From Candidatus Accumulibacter proximus (lineage in GTDB: Bacteria > Pseudomonadota > Gammaproteobacteria > Burkholderiales > Rhodocyclaceae): DNA of 64,000 bases. Positions 42,506-51,371 of the stretch are shown here, piece by piece (the first letter of the stretch is position 1; each line of letters begins with the position of its first letter). The notes below the pieces were generated by a model. It did no database searches, was not told the origin of the DNA, and saw nothing but the letters and a program-made list of their open reading frames with translations. Position numbers and translations under genes: made by a program. The DNA is taken from positions 1 to 64,000 of the forward strand of contig JADJMH010000020.1 in the NCBI GenBank assembly GCA_016709675.1, given 5' to 3'.

Positions 42506-42519
42506 TTGACCGAGGTCAA
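42506..42519. promoter_or_regulatory. FNR/ANR-like palindrome upstream of livH
   Basis: TTGAC-CGAG-GTCAA, a perfect inverted repeat that matches the CRP/FNR-superfamily pattern TTGAY-N4-RTCAA. It lies 99 bp before the livH start, in the livJ-livH gap. It could make the permease/ATPase genes responsive to oxygen or nitric oxide. No sigma-70 promoter was firmly placed beside it. Confidence 0.5.
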
Positions 42520-42617
42520 TTGCGGGGCCGGCAAGCTTGTCCCGATCCCCATTGGCGACGCCTGGCGGCCCGGCAGCCGGACTTGCGGTCGCTGGGGTAT
42601 CGACTGGAACGGTTCTG

Positions 42618-43652
42618 ATGGATTTGCAGATTGCATTGCTGCTGGGGCAGGATGGCCTGTCCAACGGCGCTATTTACGCGCTGCTCGCGCTGGCCCTGGT
42701 CCTGGTTTTTGCCGTGACGCGAGTAATTTTCATCCCGCAAGGCGAGTTCGTCGCTTTCGGCGCCCTGACGCTGGCCAGTCTGCAGGCCGGCAGGTTGCCC
42801 GGAACGATCTGGTTGGTGCTGGCCCTGGGCACGGTGATTGCCTTGATCGACGGTTCCCGGGCGCTGCGTGGTCGGCAGTTCAGGCGGATTCCCTGGATTG
42901 TCCTGGTCAATTGCGGGATACCGTTGCTGCTCGCCGGCGTCCTGTTCGCCGTTTCGGCGGCCACCTTGCCATTGCCGGTGCAGGTGTTGCTGGCGCTGAT
43001 GCTGGTCGTTCCGCTCGGGCCGATGATCTATCGCCTGGCCTACCAGCCGGTTGCCGAAGCCTCGGTGCTCGTCCTTCTGATCGTTTCGGTCGCGGTGCAC
43101 GTGACCTTGATCGGCATCGGGCTGCTGTTCTTCGGTGCCGAGGGCTCGCGAACGCCGGCGTTTACCGACGTCAGCTTCGAACTCGGCGATACTCTCCTGC
43201 AGGGGCAAACGATCCTGGTCGTGGTTGCCAGCGTGGTGCTGATCGTCGCGCTCTATTTCTTCTTTGAACGGACCATTTACGGCAAGGCACTGCGCGCCAC
43301 GGCGATGAACCGCACCGGCGCGCGTCTGATGGGCATTTCGGGGACTCTGGCCGGGATGCTGTCGTTTACGCTCGCGGCATCGATCGGGGCGTTCTCCGGC
43401 ATCCTGATTTCGCCGATCACGACGATCTATTATGACTCGGGTTTCCTGATCGGTCTCAAGGGCTTTGTCGGCGCGATCATCGGCGGCCTGGCGAGCTATC
43501 CGGTGGCCGCCGCCGGCGCCATCCTGGTCGGCCTGCTCGAATCGTATTCGTCCTTCTGGGCCAGTGCCTTCAAGGAGGTCATCGTCTTCACGCTGATCAT
43601 CCCGGTATTGCTCTGGCGCTCGCTGAAGACGCGGCACGTGGAGGAGGAATGA
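42618..43652 (+). CDS. livH: Branched-chain amino-acid-type ABC permease LivH
   Basis: About 344 aa from ATG 42618. LivH-type permease: DGLSNGAIYALLALALVLVF and VTRVIFIPQGEFVAFGA at the N-terminus, then several helices, and the C-terminal LLESYSSFWASAFKEVIVF. A central insertion of about 60-90 aa (residues about 60-120, RALRGRQFRRIPWIV) makes it longer than the usual about 300 aa. The 42537 start would add a region rich in Pro/Gly with no signal, so 42618 is preferred. Its stop overlaps the next gene by four bases. Confidence 0.85.
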   Translation: MDLQIALLLGQDGLSNGAIYALLALALVLVFAVTRVIFIPQGEFVAFGALTLASLQAGRLPGTIWLVLALGTVIALIDGSRALRGRQFRRIPWIVLVNCGIPLLLAGVLFAVSAATLPLPVQVLLALMLVVPLGPMIYRLAYQPVAEASVLVLLIVSVAVHVTLIGIGLLFFGAEGSRTPAFTDVSFELGDTLLQGQTILVVVASVVLIVALYFFFERTIYGKALRATAMNRTGARLMGISGTLAGMLSFTLAASIGAFSGILISPITTIYYDSGFLIGLKGFVGAIIGGLASYPVAAAGAILVGLLESYSSFWASAFKEVIVFTLIIPVLLWRSLKTRHVEEE

Positions 43653-45421
43653 GGCATCCGTCGCACGCCACGGCTTTCCTCTTGCTGTTCATCGCCGCAC
43701 TGGCGGTCGCACCACTGTTGCTGCCCGAATTCTACGTCACGCTGCTCAACTACATCGGCCTGTACGCAATCGTTGCGCTCGGACTGGTCATGCTGACCGG
43801 TGTCGGTGGTCTGACGTCATTCGGGCAGGCGGCTTTCGTCGGCCTTGGCGCGTACACTTCGGCGTACCTGACGACCGTTCACGGCGTTTCGCCATGGCTG
43901 ACGCTGCCGGCCGGCCTGCTGGTCACGGCCGTCGTCGCGGTCTCGCTCGGCCTCGTGACGCTGCGCCTGTCCGGGCACTTCCTGCCGCTGGGGACGATCG
44001 CCTGGGGGATCAGTCTGTACTATCTCTTCGGCAACCTCAATGCACTAGGTGGCCATACCGGCATTACCGGCATTCCACCCCTGCAACTCTTCGACCTGGA
44101 GATCAAGTCCGGGCGCGAGTTCTTCTATCTGATCTGGGCTGTCCTGCTGGTCGTCGTTCTCGCCACGCGGAACCTGCTCGACTCCCGCGAGGGGCGCGCC
44201 ATTCGCGCCTTGCGCGGCGGCTCGCTGATGGCCGAGGCGATGGGGGTCAACACGCCGCGCGCAAAGATCGTCATCTTCACCGTTGCGGCGCTCTACGCCA
44301 GTGTCTCGGGCTGGCTCTACGCCCACCTGCAGCGCTTCGTCAATCCGACGCCGTTCTCGCTGACGCAAGGCATCGAGTACCTGTTCATGGCGGTGGTCGG
44401 CGGCGTCGCGCATGTCTGGGGGGCGATCGTTGGTGCCGGCCTGATCACCATTCTCAAGCAATGGCTGCAGGACTGGTTGCCGACGCTGCTCGGACAGAGT
44501 GGCAATTTCGAGGTGATCGTCTTTGGACTGCTGATGATCTTCGTGCTGCATCGCGCGCGTGACGGTGTCTGGCCGATCCTCATGCGCCTGTTTCCGCAGG
44601 CCGTGTCGCGCGTGCGCGTGCCAGATGCCGAGTTGCTGGCGCGTCGTCCGCTGCCGGAATCGGGTTCGCTGCTACTCGAGGTGACCGATGCCAGCAAGCG
44701 TTTTGGCGGCCTGGTGGCCAACGACAAGGTCAGCTTCAAGGTCCGGGCCGGCGAGGTGATGGCGTTGATCGGACCCAATGGGGCCGGCAAGACGACGATG
44801 TTCAACGGCATTTCCGGCGTCGATCCGCTGAGTTCCGGCGCTGTCGCCTTTCGTGGCGAACGCATCGAGTCCTTGCCGGCGCGCCACATCGCCCGCCTTG
44901 GCATGAGCCGCACGTTTCAGCACGTCCGTTTGCTGGCAGGAATGAGCGTCATCGAGAACGTTGCCATCGGTGCCCACCTGCGCGGCCACAAGGGCTTCGT
45001 CGCGGCCGCCTGCCGCGCTGATCGCGCGGAAGAGGCGCGCCTGCTGCACGAAGCGGCCTTGCAGATCGAGCGTTGTGGTCTGGCCGAGCAGATGTACGAA
45101 GCCGCCGGCAGCCTGCCGCTTGGCAAGCAGCGCATCGTCGAGATCGCCCGGGCGCTTGCCGCCGACCCCTGCCTGTTGCTCCTCGACGAGCCGGCGGCCG
45201 GTCTGCGCTACCTGGAAAAGCAGGCGCTCGCCGACCTGCTGCGCCGCCTGCGCGCGGAAGGCATCGGCATCCTGCTCGTCGAGCATGACATGGACTTCGT
45301 GATGGGTCTGGCCGACCGGGTGGTGGTCATGGAGTTCGGCCGCAAGCTTGCTGCCGGCCTGCCGGAAGAGATACAGCGGAATCCGGCGGTGGTCGATGCC
45401 TATCTCGGGGGGGTCGAATGA
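43649..45421 (+). CDS. livM: LivM-LivG fusion: ABC permease joined to ATPase
   Basis: 590 aa, two subunits in one chain. Residues about 1-315 are a LivM permease (LNYIGLYAIVALGLVMLTGV; GGLTSFGQAAFVGLGAYTSA; GGVAHVWGAIVGAGLI). Residues about 340-590 are a LivG ATPase with Walker A GPNGAGKTT, LARRGMxRTFQ-like LGMSRTFQHVRL, LPLGKQRIVEIARAL in signature position (PLGKQR replaces SGGQQ), and LLLLDEPAAGL. Such fusions are known in this family. It overlaps livH and livF by four bases each, so transporter stoichiometry is linked by translation. Confidence 0.88.
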   Translation: MRHPSHATAFLLLFIAALAVAPLLLPEFYVTLLNYIGLYAIVALGLVMLTGVGGLTSFGQAAFVGLGAYTSAYLTTVHGVSPWLTLPAGLLVTAVVAVSLGLVTLRLSGHFLPLGTIAWGISLYYLFGNLNALGGHTGITGIPPLQLFDLEIKSGREFFYLIWAVLLVVVLATRNLLDSREGRAIRALRGGSLMAEAMGVNTPRAKIVIFTVAALYASVSGWLYAHLQRFVNPTPFSLTQGIEYLFMAVVGGVAHVWGAIVGAGLITILKQWLQDWLPTLLGQSGNFEVIVFGLLMIFVLHRARDGVWPILMRLFPQAVSRVRVPDAELLARRPLPESGSLLLEVTDASKRFGGLVANDKVSFKVRAGEVMALIGPNGAGKTTMFNGISGVDPLSSGAVAFRGERIESLPARHIARLGMSRTFQHVRLLAGMSVIENVAIGAHLRGHKGFVAAACRADRAEEARLLHEAALQIERCGLAEQMYEAAGSLPLGKQRIVEIARALAADPCLLLLDEPAAGLRYLEKQALADLLRRLRAEGIGILLVEHDMDFVMGLADRVVVMEFGRKLAAGLPEEIQRNPAVVDAYLGGVE

Positions 45422-46176
45422 GCCAACTGGACGGCGAAGGCGAAAGAACCGTCGTTCTCGAGGTGCGTGACCTGTCGGTCAGCTACGGCAAGGTCGACGC
45501 GCTGCACGGGATGGCCCTCAAGGTGCACCGCGGTGAGATCGTCACCGTCATCGGCCCGAACGGCGCCGGCAAGACCACCCTGCTCTGCGCGCTGATCGGT
45601 TTGCTGCCGGCGCGCGGCGAGATCGTCTATCTCGGCGAGCGGCAGGACGCCGGCCGCAGTGTCGAGAAACTGGTGCGTCAGGGAATGACCCTGGTCCCCG
45701 AGAAGCGCGAACTGTTTGCCGAAATGAGCGTCGAGGACAACCTCCTGCTGGGCGCGTTTGACCGCTATCGGGCCGGCCATCGAGACCAGCTGGAGACGAT
45801 GGACGATGTATTCGACATCTTTCCACGCCTGATGGAGCGTCGCGAGCAGATGGCCGCGACGCTCTCCGGTGGCGAGCGGCAGATGCTGGCCATGGGCCGG
45901 GCGCTGATGGCCAAGCCCCGGCTGCTGCTGCTCGACGAACCCAGTCTCGGACTCGCGCCGCTGGTCATCCGGGAGATCTTCCGCACCATCACCCAGCTCA
46001 AGAAGCTCGGGGTGGCCATTCTGCTGGTCGAGCAGAACGCCCGTGCCGCGCTGCAGGTGGCCGATTACGGCTATGTGCTGGAGACCGGCGAGCTGTCGCT
46101 CGAAGGCCCTACCCGGGACTTGCTGACAGATCCCCGGGTGGTTGAAAGTTATCTGGGACTGGGCGGGCGGCATTAA
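45418..46176 (+). CDS. livF: Branched-chain amino-acid-type ABC transporter ATPase LivF
   Basis: A 252-aa ATPase. LEVRDLSVSYGKVDALHGMA leads to Walker A GPNGAGKTT, the LivF-typical LVPEKRELFAEMSVEDNLLL, signature LSGGERQML, and Walker B LLLLDEPSLGLAP. With the LivG part of the fusion it forms the heteromeric ATPase pair that powers uptake. It is the last gene of the operon and is followed by a convergent TerB-like gene 33 bp away. Confidence 0.92.
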   Translation: MSQLDGEGERTVVLEVRDLSVSYGKVDALHGMALKVHRGEIVTVIGPNGAGKTTLLCALIGLLPARGEIVYLGERQDAGRSVEKLVRQGMTLVPEKRELFAEMSVEDNLLLGAFDRYRAGHRDQLETMDDVFDIFPRLMERREQMAATLSGGERQMLAMGRALMAKPRLLLLDEPSLGLAPLVIREIFRTITQLKKLGVAILLVEQNARAALQVADYGYVLETGELSLEGPTRDLLTDPRVVESYLGLGGRH

Positions 46177-46209
46177 TCCCCGCCCGCCTGCCTGGCGCTT
46201 CACCAGGTC

Positions 46210-46677
46210 TCACGAAAGCATGCCGTGTGGCGTCACGATCCCCGGCGACACGCGATGCGCCGCGCGGACTTCGGTGCGGGTAACCTGTTTCAGTTCCAGT
46301 CCCCAGAGGTTCATCGCCTCCGAGATCAGAATCGCTTCACCGCCGTTGAGGCAGCCATCGGCATTGACGATGTCGAGTATCGCGCCGAGCGCATCCTTCT
46401 GCATTTCAGGTGATCTGATGTCGTCGAGAAGATGATCGATCAATTCTCGATCCAGTTCGATCTGGCCGATGTTTGGCGCTCGCGCGCACTGCAACAGGTC
46501 GTTGCAGAACTCGTGCACTACCCGATCGAGCGTCTCGGGGGTAATGTGCAGTCTGTCGTGAATCTCGCGACTTTTCAGCGACTCGAGTTCGCTGTGGTCA
46601 AGGGCACCATCGGCGAGCAGGGCGAGGGCTACGACGCGTGACATGGCTTCAGCGCTGTCGGTGGTGTAATGACGCAT
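46210..46677 (-). CDS. TerB-like (tellurite resistance TerB fold) protein
   Basis: A 155-aa all-helical protein with the TerB-like pattern: SRVVALALLADGALDHSELE (the acidic A.DG.....E metal site) and a second copy near LGAILDIVNADGCLNGGEAI. TerB-like domains occur in tellurite/stress and phage-defence modules and as stand-alone cytosolic proteins of unclear role. No terC, terD or terZ is nearby. ATG 46677 is preferred because AAGGAGATAGAC precedes it; the frame to 46746 lacks such support. It is divergent from the LysR gene. Confidence 0.75.
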   Translation of the reverse strand: MRHYTTDSAEAMSRVVALALLADGALDHSELESLKSREIHDRLHITPETLDRVVHEFCNDLLQCARAPNIGQIELDRELIDHLLDDIRSPEMQKDALGAILDIVNADGCLNGGEAILISEAMNLWGLELKQVTRTEVRAAHRVSPGIVTPHGMLS

Positions 46678-46740
46678 GTCTATCTCCTTGGTTGTTGATC
46701 CGGTCTTGTCCGTACAACTTGGCGGACGGAAGAAGTGTGC

Positions 46741-46802
46741 GGGCACGGCGAGATAAAGTCCAATTAGATATAATCGGGATAACTATTTGTCAGAGCTTAT
46801 AT
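46741..46802 (+). promoter_or_regulatory. Probable lysR promoter region
   Basis: A perfect -10-like TATAAT (46769-46774) with no good -35 at 17 bp, and an AT-rich segment with ATAAC...TTAT symmetry (46780-46800) directly before the LysR start. The layout fits a LysR-type autoregulated divergent promoter. Confidence 0.35.
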
Positions 46803-47723
46803 ATGCCGCGCCGTCGTATCACTTTTCGTCAGATCGAGACCTTCACGGCGGTCGCGTACCACCGCAGCTTTTCGAAGGCCGCCGAAGCCCTCCATCTGAC
46901 CCAGCCGGCCGTTTCGCTGCAGATCAGGCAGATCGTCGATACCTTGGGCCTGCCCCTTTTCGAGCAGGAAGGCCGCGAGGTCATCCTGACGGCGGCCGGG
47001 GAGGAGATGCTGCGGACGGCGCGAGCGCTGGATGATCTCTGGGGGCGCTTTGAAGCTGCCATCGACGATCTGAAGGGACTCAAGCGCGGTCGCCTGCGCG
47101 TTGCTCTGGTGACCACCGCGAAGTACTTCCTGCCGCGCATGCTGGGTGACTTTTGCCGACGCTATCCCGACATCGACATCGAGTTGGCGATTGCTGATCG
47201 CGAGCGCATCGTCGCGCGCATGCGCGGCAATCAGGACGACCTCTACGTGATGGTTTATCCACCGGAAGATCTAGAAGTCAGCAGCTATCCGTTTCTCGAC
47301 AACGAACAGGTGGTCATCGCGCCTGCAGGCCACTGGGCGGCGGCACGCCAGGTCGGGCTCGACGAGTTGGGCGGTGAGCGCTTCATCCTCCGCGAAGCGG
47401 GCTCCGGCTCCCGCCGGACGATCGACGAGCATCTCGCTCAGGTCGGGGTCAGGCTTGATATCAAACTGACGGTCAGCAGCAACGAAGCGATCCGCGATCT
47501 GGTTGCCAGTGGCGTGGGGCTGGCGGTGCTTTCACGACACGCGCTGCCGGCGGATCCGCTGACTGAGGGCCTGTGCATTCTCGACGTGACGGGATTCCCA
47601 TTACGCAGGCCCTGGCGGGTGGCTCACCTGAGGTCGAAGATCCTGTCCCTGCCGGCCCGGGCTTTTCTTGACGAGCTGCTGCAGGCCAAGCACTTCCCCC
47701 GCGAAGGAACGGCGAGCCAGTAG
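46803..47723 (+). CDS. LysR family transcriptional regulator
   Basis: A 306-aa LTTR. Winged HTH at residues about 4-62: ITFRQIETFTAVAYHRSFSK, AAEALHLTQPAVSLQIRQI. The effector domain (about 93-295) is of the CbbR/CysB-like type (GRLRVALVTTAKYFLPRMLG; FILREAGSGSRRTIDEHL). CbbR-type regulators control CO2-fixation genes, but none lie here. The target may be the divergent terB-like gene or distant. ATG 46803 matches the family N-terminus (MPRRRITFRQ); the frame from 46638 overlaps the divergent terB start. Confidence 0.85.
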   Translation: MPRRRITFRQIETFTAVAYHRSFSKAAEALHLTQPAVSLQIRQIVDTLGLPLFEQEGREVILTAAGEEMLRTARALDDLWGRFEAAIDDLKGLKRGRLRVALVTTAKYFLPRMLGDFCRRYPDIDIELAIADRERIVARMRGNQDDLYVMVYPPEDLEVSSYPFLDNEQVVIAPAGHWAAARQVGLDELGGERFILREAGSGSRRTIDEHLAQVGVRLDIKLTVSSNEAIRDLVASGVGLAVLSRHALPADPLTEGLCILDVTGFPLRRPWRVAHLRSKILSLPARAFLDELLQAKHFPREGTASQ

Positions 47724-47795
47724 GCGGCCGTGGGCTCAACGGCCTTTCGAGGCAAGGGGCTCGCTGGCATCTAGATCGCCACCACCGGCCGTCGG

Positions 47796-49517
47796 CTAGG
47801 TTTCTGTCTTTTCGCCCAGGCGCTTTGCCGTAGCCAATGGGATGATCGCGATGCCGTATTTGCGGGCGACCCGCTGGTAGAGCTCGCGGGCTGAAATCAC
47901 CCGCGCGTTGCGCATGTCCCTGGCCTGTGCCAGCTGCAGAAAATGAAGGCCGCGCTTGGCCAGGATCGGATCCCAGCCCTTGATTTCGAGCAGGGTGAAA
48001 ATCGCCTTGGTGGCATTGACGAGAAACTGCAGGTTGGGTACCCGTTCCGCAGCTGCCATGAGCAACCTTACCGAGCCTTCGACATCACCGCTGCGAGCGG
48101 CGAGCACACCCCGGTTATTGAGTTCGACGATTTCCCTGCCGACTTCCGCGAGCATGGCCTGTCCGTCTGTGTCCTTGCCTGCCCTGGCGTAGATGCCCTG
48201 GATGTTGGCGATCATGGCGCGGTCTTCATGGTTCTCGGCCGCCAGTTTGCGGAGAAGATCGCGCGCGCTCGCCTCGTTGCCGGTTGCCAGACACGCCTGG
48301 GCCAGGTCAAGCGTGAGCTTCTGAGATAGTCGCCCCATCCTCCCTTCAGACTGTAGCGCTTCGTGCAAGACAAGCGCTTTCTCCAACGCTTCCCGGGCCT
48401 TGACTGGTTCTTCTTCCTTGCTCGCGCGCAAGCTTTCCATGACCAGCACGGCGAATTCCCCTTCCCGTTTCCCTCGCCAGTCACGACGAAGGGCGTCGGT
48501 TACCTGTTTGGCGCCCGCGATGTGGCCGCGGTCGAGCATGACCCGCGAGAGATTGGTGTAATCGTCGATATTCCTCAGCGACGAGCCGCGGCGACGTTCG
48601 AGCACCTTGCCGTAGGCCCTCTCGGCGGTCAGCAGATCGTTGTTGCGGGCTGCCACGTCGCCGACCATTCGTTGTCTTGACGCGTTGTTGGGAGAGATCG
48701 CCGCGGCACGCAGCAGGACTTCCTGAGCCTCCGCCAGCTTGCCCATCTCTTCACGGACCTCGGCCAGGAAATCGTAGGCGGCCGTGAATTCCGGGAAATC
48801 GTCAACGAGCGCTTGCCCAAGCGCTTCAGCTTCGGCCAGTTGCTGCTGACCACGCCAGGCGGTGGCCAGTCCCATGCGGGCCCAGGGTACGACGCGTTGC
48901 GCCAGCACCTCTTGGTAGACCACCTGCGCTTCCGCATGGCGTCCGAGAGTGTTGAGGATCTCGCCCTTGAGCCGCAGGGCATCAAAAAGAAAGCCGCTGT
49001 CCTGCCCGAGCAGCCGTTCGCAGGTGGCGAGCGCAAGGGCGAGGGCGCCGTTATCGAGATGATCGTAGGCCTGCGCGAAGAACCGCTTCCTGTAGATGGC
49101 GCGGACTAGCCTGGCGTGCAATTCCTCGGTCGAGAAGGGCTTGATCAGGTAGTCATCAGGCGCCAGTTCGGCGATCGAGACAACGTTGTGGTATCCGCGT
49201 TCGCCGGTGATGATGAAGACGACGGTGTTTCGACGCAACAGATGTTGCTGGCGCAGTTCTTCCAGCAGTTGCTGGCCATCGCGCCCGTCTTCCAGCAGGT
49301 AAGCGGACAGGATGATATCGAAGCTGTGCGCCCTGACCTGCCGCAGCACCTCCGCTGAATTGCCAGCGTTATGTACCGCCGTGACCCCCATCGACGCAAG
49401 CATGATGCGCAAGGAACTGCGCGCATTCGGATAACGATCGATCAGCAGTGCGCGCTTGCTGGGCAGTTCCTTGCTGAGCTTGTGGAGCAGCTCGGCGGTG
49501 GTTTCGGGCAGTTTCAT
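47796..49517 (-). CDS. Receiver-like domain fused to TPR repeats (phospho-acceptor Asp missing)
   Basis: 573 aa. Residues about 20-140 have a response-regulator receiver fold: acidic Asp27 (ALLIDRYP), Thr104 (FIITGERG) and Lys126 (YLIKPFS) sit in the expected spacing. The position of the phosphorylated Asp, at the end of strand 3 (DIILSAYLL), is Ala72. Residues about 150-540 are TPR repeats (e.g. ALALATCERLLGQDSG; AEAQVVYQEVLAQRVV). Such REC-TPR proteins are probably scaffolds in signalling. Without the acceptor it is presumably a constitutive or atypical receiver. It is monocistronic. Confidence 0.82.
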   Translation of the reverse strand: MKLPETTAELLHKLSKELPSKRALLIDRYPNARSSLRIMLASMGVTAVHNAGNSAEVLRQVRAHSFDIILSAYLLEDGRDGQQLLEELRQQHLLRRNTVVFIITGERGYHNVVSIAELAPDDYLIKPFSTEELHARLVRAIYRKRFFAQAYDHLDNGALALALATCERLLGQDSGFLFDALRLKGEILNTLGRHAEAQVVYQEVLAQRVVPWARMGLATAWRGQQQLAEAEALGQALVDDFPEFTAAYDFLAEVREEMGKLAEAQEVLLRAAAISPNNASRQRMVGDVAARNNDLLTAERAYGKVLERRRGSSLRNIDDYTNLSRVMLDRGHIAGAKQVTDALRRDWRGKREGEFAVLVMESLRASKEEEPVKAREALEKALVLHEALQSEGRMGRLSQKLTLDLAQACLATGNEASARDLLRKLAAENHEDRAMIANIQGIYARAGKDTDGQAMLAEVGREIVELNNRGVLAARSGDVEGSVRLLMAAAERVPNLQFLVNATKAIFTLLEIKGWDPILAKRGLHFLQLAQARDMRNARVISARELYQRVARKYGIAIIPLATAKRLGEKTET

Positions 49518-49688
49518 GGCTGGTGGACCTTACCCGACAGTCCGCCGGCAATCAAGCGGTAGCCAGCAGCCGCTTCGAGCCGCGGCATGAACGATGGCCG
49601 GCATGGCGTGCCGGCACGGCTGAAGGTGGCCGCTGGTCGAGAACCTGGCTACGGCTGTCGCGCGTTCAGGAAACTGGCCTACGATGGA

Positions 49689-51245
49689 CTATGCTGGACT
49701 ACGAATCAGGTGATCGAATGCGCTGAGTGCAGCTTTGGATCCTTCGCCCATGGCAATGATGATCTGCTTGTAGGGTACCGTGGTCACGTCGCCCGCCGCA
49801 AATACACCCGGTAAGGACGTTTCCGTCCGCGCATCGATCTCGATCTCGCCTCGCGGCGAGAGGGCGATCGTGCCCTTGAGCCACTCGCTGTTCGGTAGCA
49901 GGCCGATCTGCACAAACACCCCTTCGAGGTCGACACGATGGCCCTCGCCGCTGGAACGATCCGTGTACATCAGGCCGTTGACCTTCTTGCCGTCTCCGGT
50001 CACCTCGGTGCTCAATGCGTGGGTGATCACCTTGACGTTGGGGAGGCTGAAGAGCTTCTTCTGCAACACAGCGTCAGCACGCAGGACGTTTTCGAACTCA
50101 AGCAGCGTCACATGACCGACGACGCCGGCGAGGTCGATTGCCGCCTCGACGCCCGAGTTGCCGCCACCGATCACCGCCACCCGCTTGCCCTTGAACAGCG
50201 GTCCATCGCAATGCGGGCAGTAAGCTACGCCATGCCCGCGATACTGTCTTTCGCCGGGAACATTCATCTCGCGCCAGCGCGCGCCGGTGGCGATGATCAC
50301 CGTCTTGCTCCTGAGCTTCGCACCGCTGGCCAGCCGGACCTCGGTCATGCCGCCGTCGGACCCCGGCAGCAGCGCCTCGGCGCGCTGCAGGTTCATGATG
50401 TCCACGTCGTACTCCCTGACATGCTGCTCAAGCCCGGCTGCGAGCCTTGGGCCATCGGTTTCCTTGACCGAGATGAAGTTCTCGATCGCCAGGGTGTCAA
50501 GCACCTGTCCGCCAAAACGTTCGCTGACGACGCCGGTGCGAATGCCCTTGCGAGCGGCGTAGATGGCTGCCGCGGCGCCGGCGGGGCCACCGCCAACGAT
50601 GAGCACGTCGAAGGGCTCGCGCGCCGAGACCTTGTCCGCCTCACGCTGCAAGGCGCCGGTATCGATCTTGCCGATGATCTCCTCGAGCGTCATGCGGCCC
50701 TGCCCGAACTGTTCGCCGTTGAGAAAGACCGTGGGCACCCCCATGATCTGGCGCTCGGTCACTTCGTCCTGGAACAGCGCACCATCGACCATCTGGTGGC
50801 TGATGCCGGGGTTGAGCACCGCCATCAGGTTCAGCGCCTGAACGACATCGGGACAGTTGTGGCAGGACAGCGAGATGAAGGTCTCGAAACGGAACTGGCC
50901 CGGTATGGCGCGAATATTGTCGATCACGCTGGCCTCCGCCTTCGGGGGATGGCCGCCGGTCTGCAGCAGGGCGAGGATCAGCGAGGTGAATTCGTGCCCC
51001 ATCGGGATGCCGGCAAAGCTGATGCGTGCCGCTTCTCCAGGGCGGCCGACGGTAAACGACGGCTTGCGGGGAGAATCGCCATCCTGCCTGACGCTGACCT
51101 TGCCGGAAAGCTCCGCAATGTCCTGAACCAGAGCGAGCATCTCCTGCGCCTTGCTGCTGGCATCGAGCGTGGTGACCAGCTCGATCGGGTGCTGGATTTT
51201 TTCGAGGTAGGCCCGCAGTTGTGTCTTGATGTTGGTGTCCAGCAT
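49689..51245 (-). CDS. ahpF: Alkyl hydroperoxide reductase subunit F
   Basis: 518 aa. It has the N-terminal double thioredoxin-fold domain with its redox pair (SLSCHNCPDVV), then the FAD/NADH thioredoxin-reductase-like part: VLIVGGGPAGAAAAIYAARK, YCPHCDGPLFKGKRVAVIGG (second CxxC) and FAAGDVTTVPYKQIIIAMGE. AhpF passes electrons from NADH to AhpC, which reduces peroxides in the cytoplasm. It follows ahpC across a strong hairpin. Length and motifs are normal. Confidence 0.95.
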   Translation of the reverse strand: MLDTNIKTQLRAYLEKIQHPIELVTTLDASSKAQEMLALVQDIAELSGKVSVRQDGDSPRKPSFTVGRPGEAARISFAGIPMGHEFTSLILALLQTGGHPPKAEASVIDNIRAIPGQFRFETFISLSCHNCPDVVQALNLMAVLNPGISHQMVDGALFQDEVTERQIMGVPTVFLNGEQFGQGRMTLEEIIGKIDTGALQREADKVSAREPFDVLIVGGGPAGAAAAIYAARKGIRTGVVSERFGGQVLDTLAIENFISVKETDGPRLAAGLEQHVREYDVDIMNLQRAEALLPGSDGGMTEVRLASGAKLRSKTVIIATGARWREMNVPGERQYRGHGVAYCPHCDGPLFKGKRVAVIGGGNSGVEAAIDLAGVVGHVTLLEFENVLRADAVLQKKLFSLPNVKVITHALSTEVTGDGKKVNGLMYTDRSSGEGHRVDLEGVFVQIGLLPNSEWLKGTIALSPRGEIEIDARTETSLPGVFAAGDVTTVPYKQIIIAMGEGSKAALSAFDHLIRSPA

Positions 51246-51272
51246 GTGAGTTCTCCCTTGTCGAGTTGCATT

Positions 51273-51312
51273 GAAAAGGGGCCGCCAAGCAGCCAGCTTT
51301 GCGGCCCCTTTG
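51273..51312 (-). terminator. Intercistronic hairpin between ahpC and ahpF
   Basis: Arms AAAGGGGCCGC and GCGGCCCCTTT pair across about 15 bases; on the minus strand the hairpin ends in TTTT. It resembles a leaky intrinsic terminator or a 3'-end-stabilising stem, which would give more ahpC than ahpF transcript. Confidence 0.7.
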
Positions 51313-51371
51313 CACTGAGACCCGGCACGTCGCTGCAGGCGAGGTGACCTGCAGCGCGCTGACCAGCAGTG

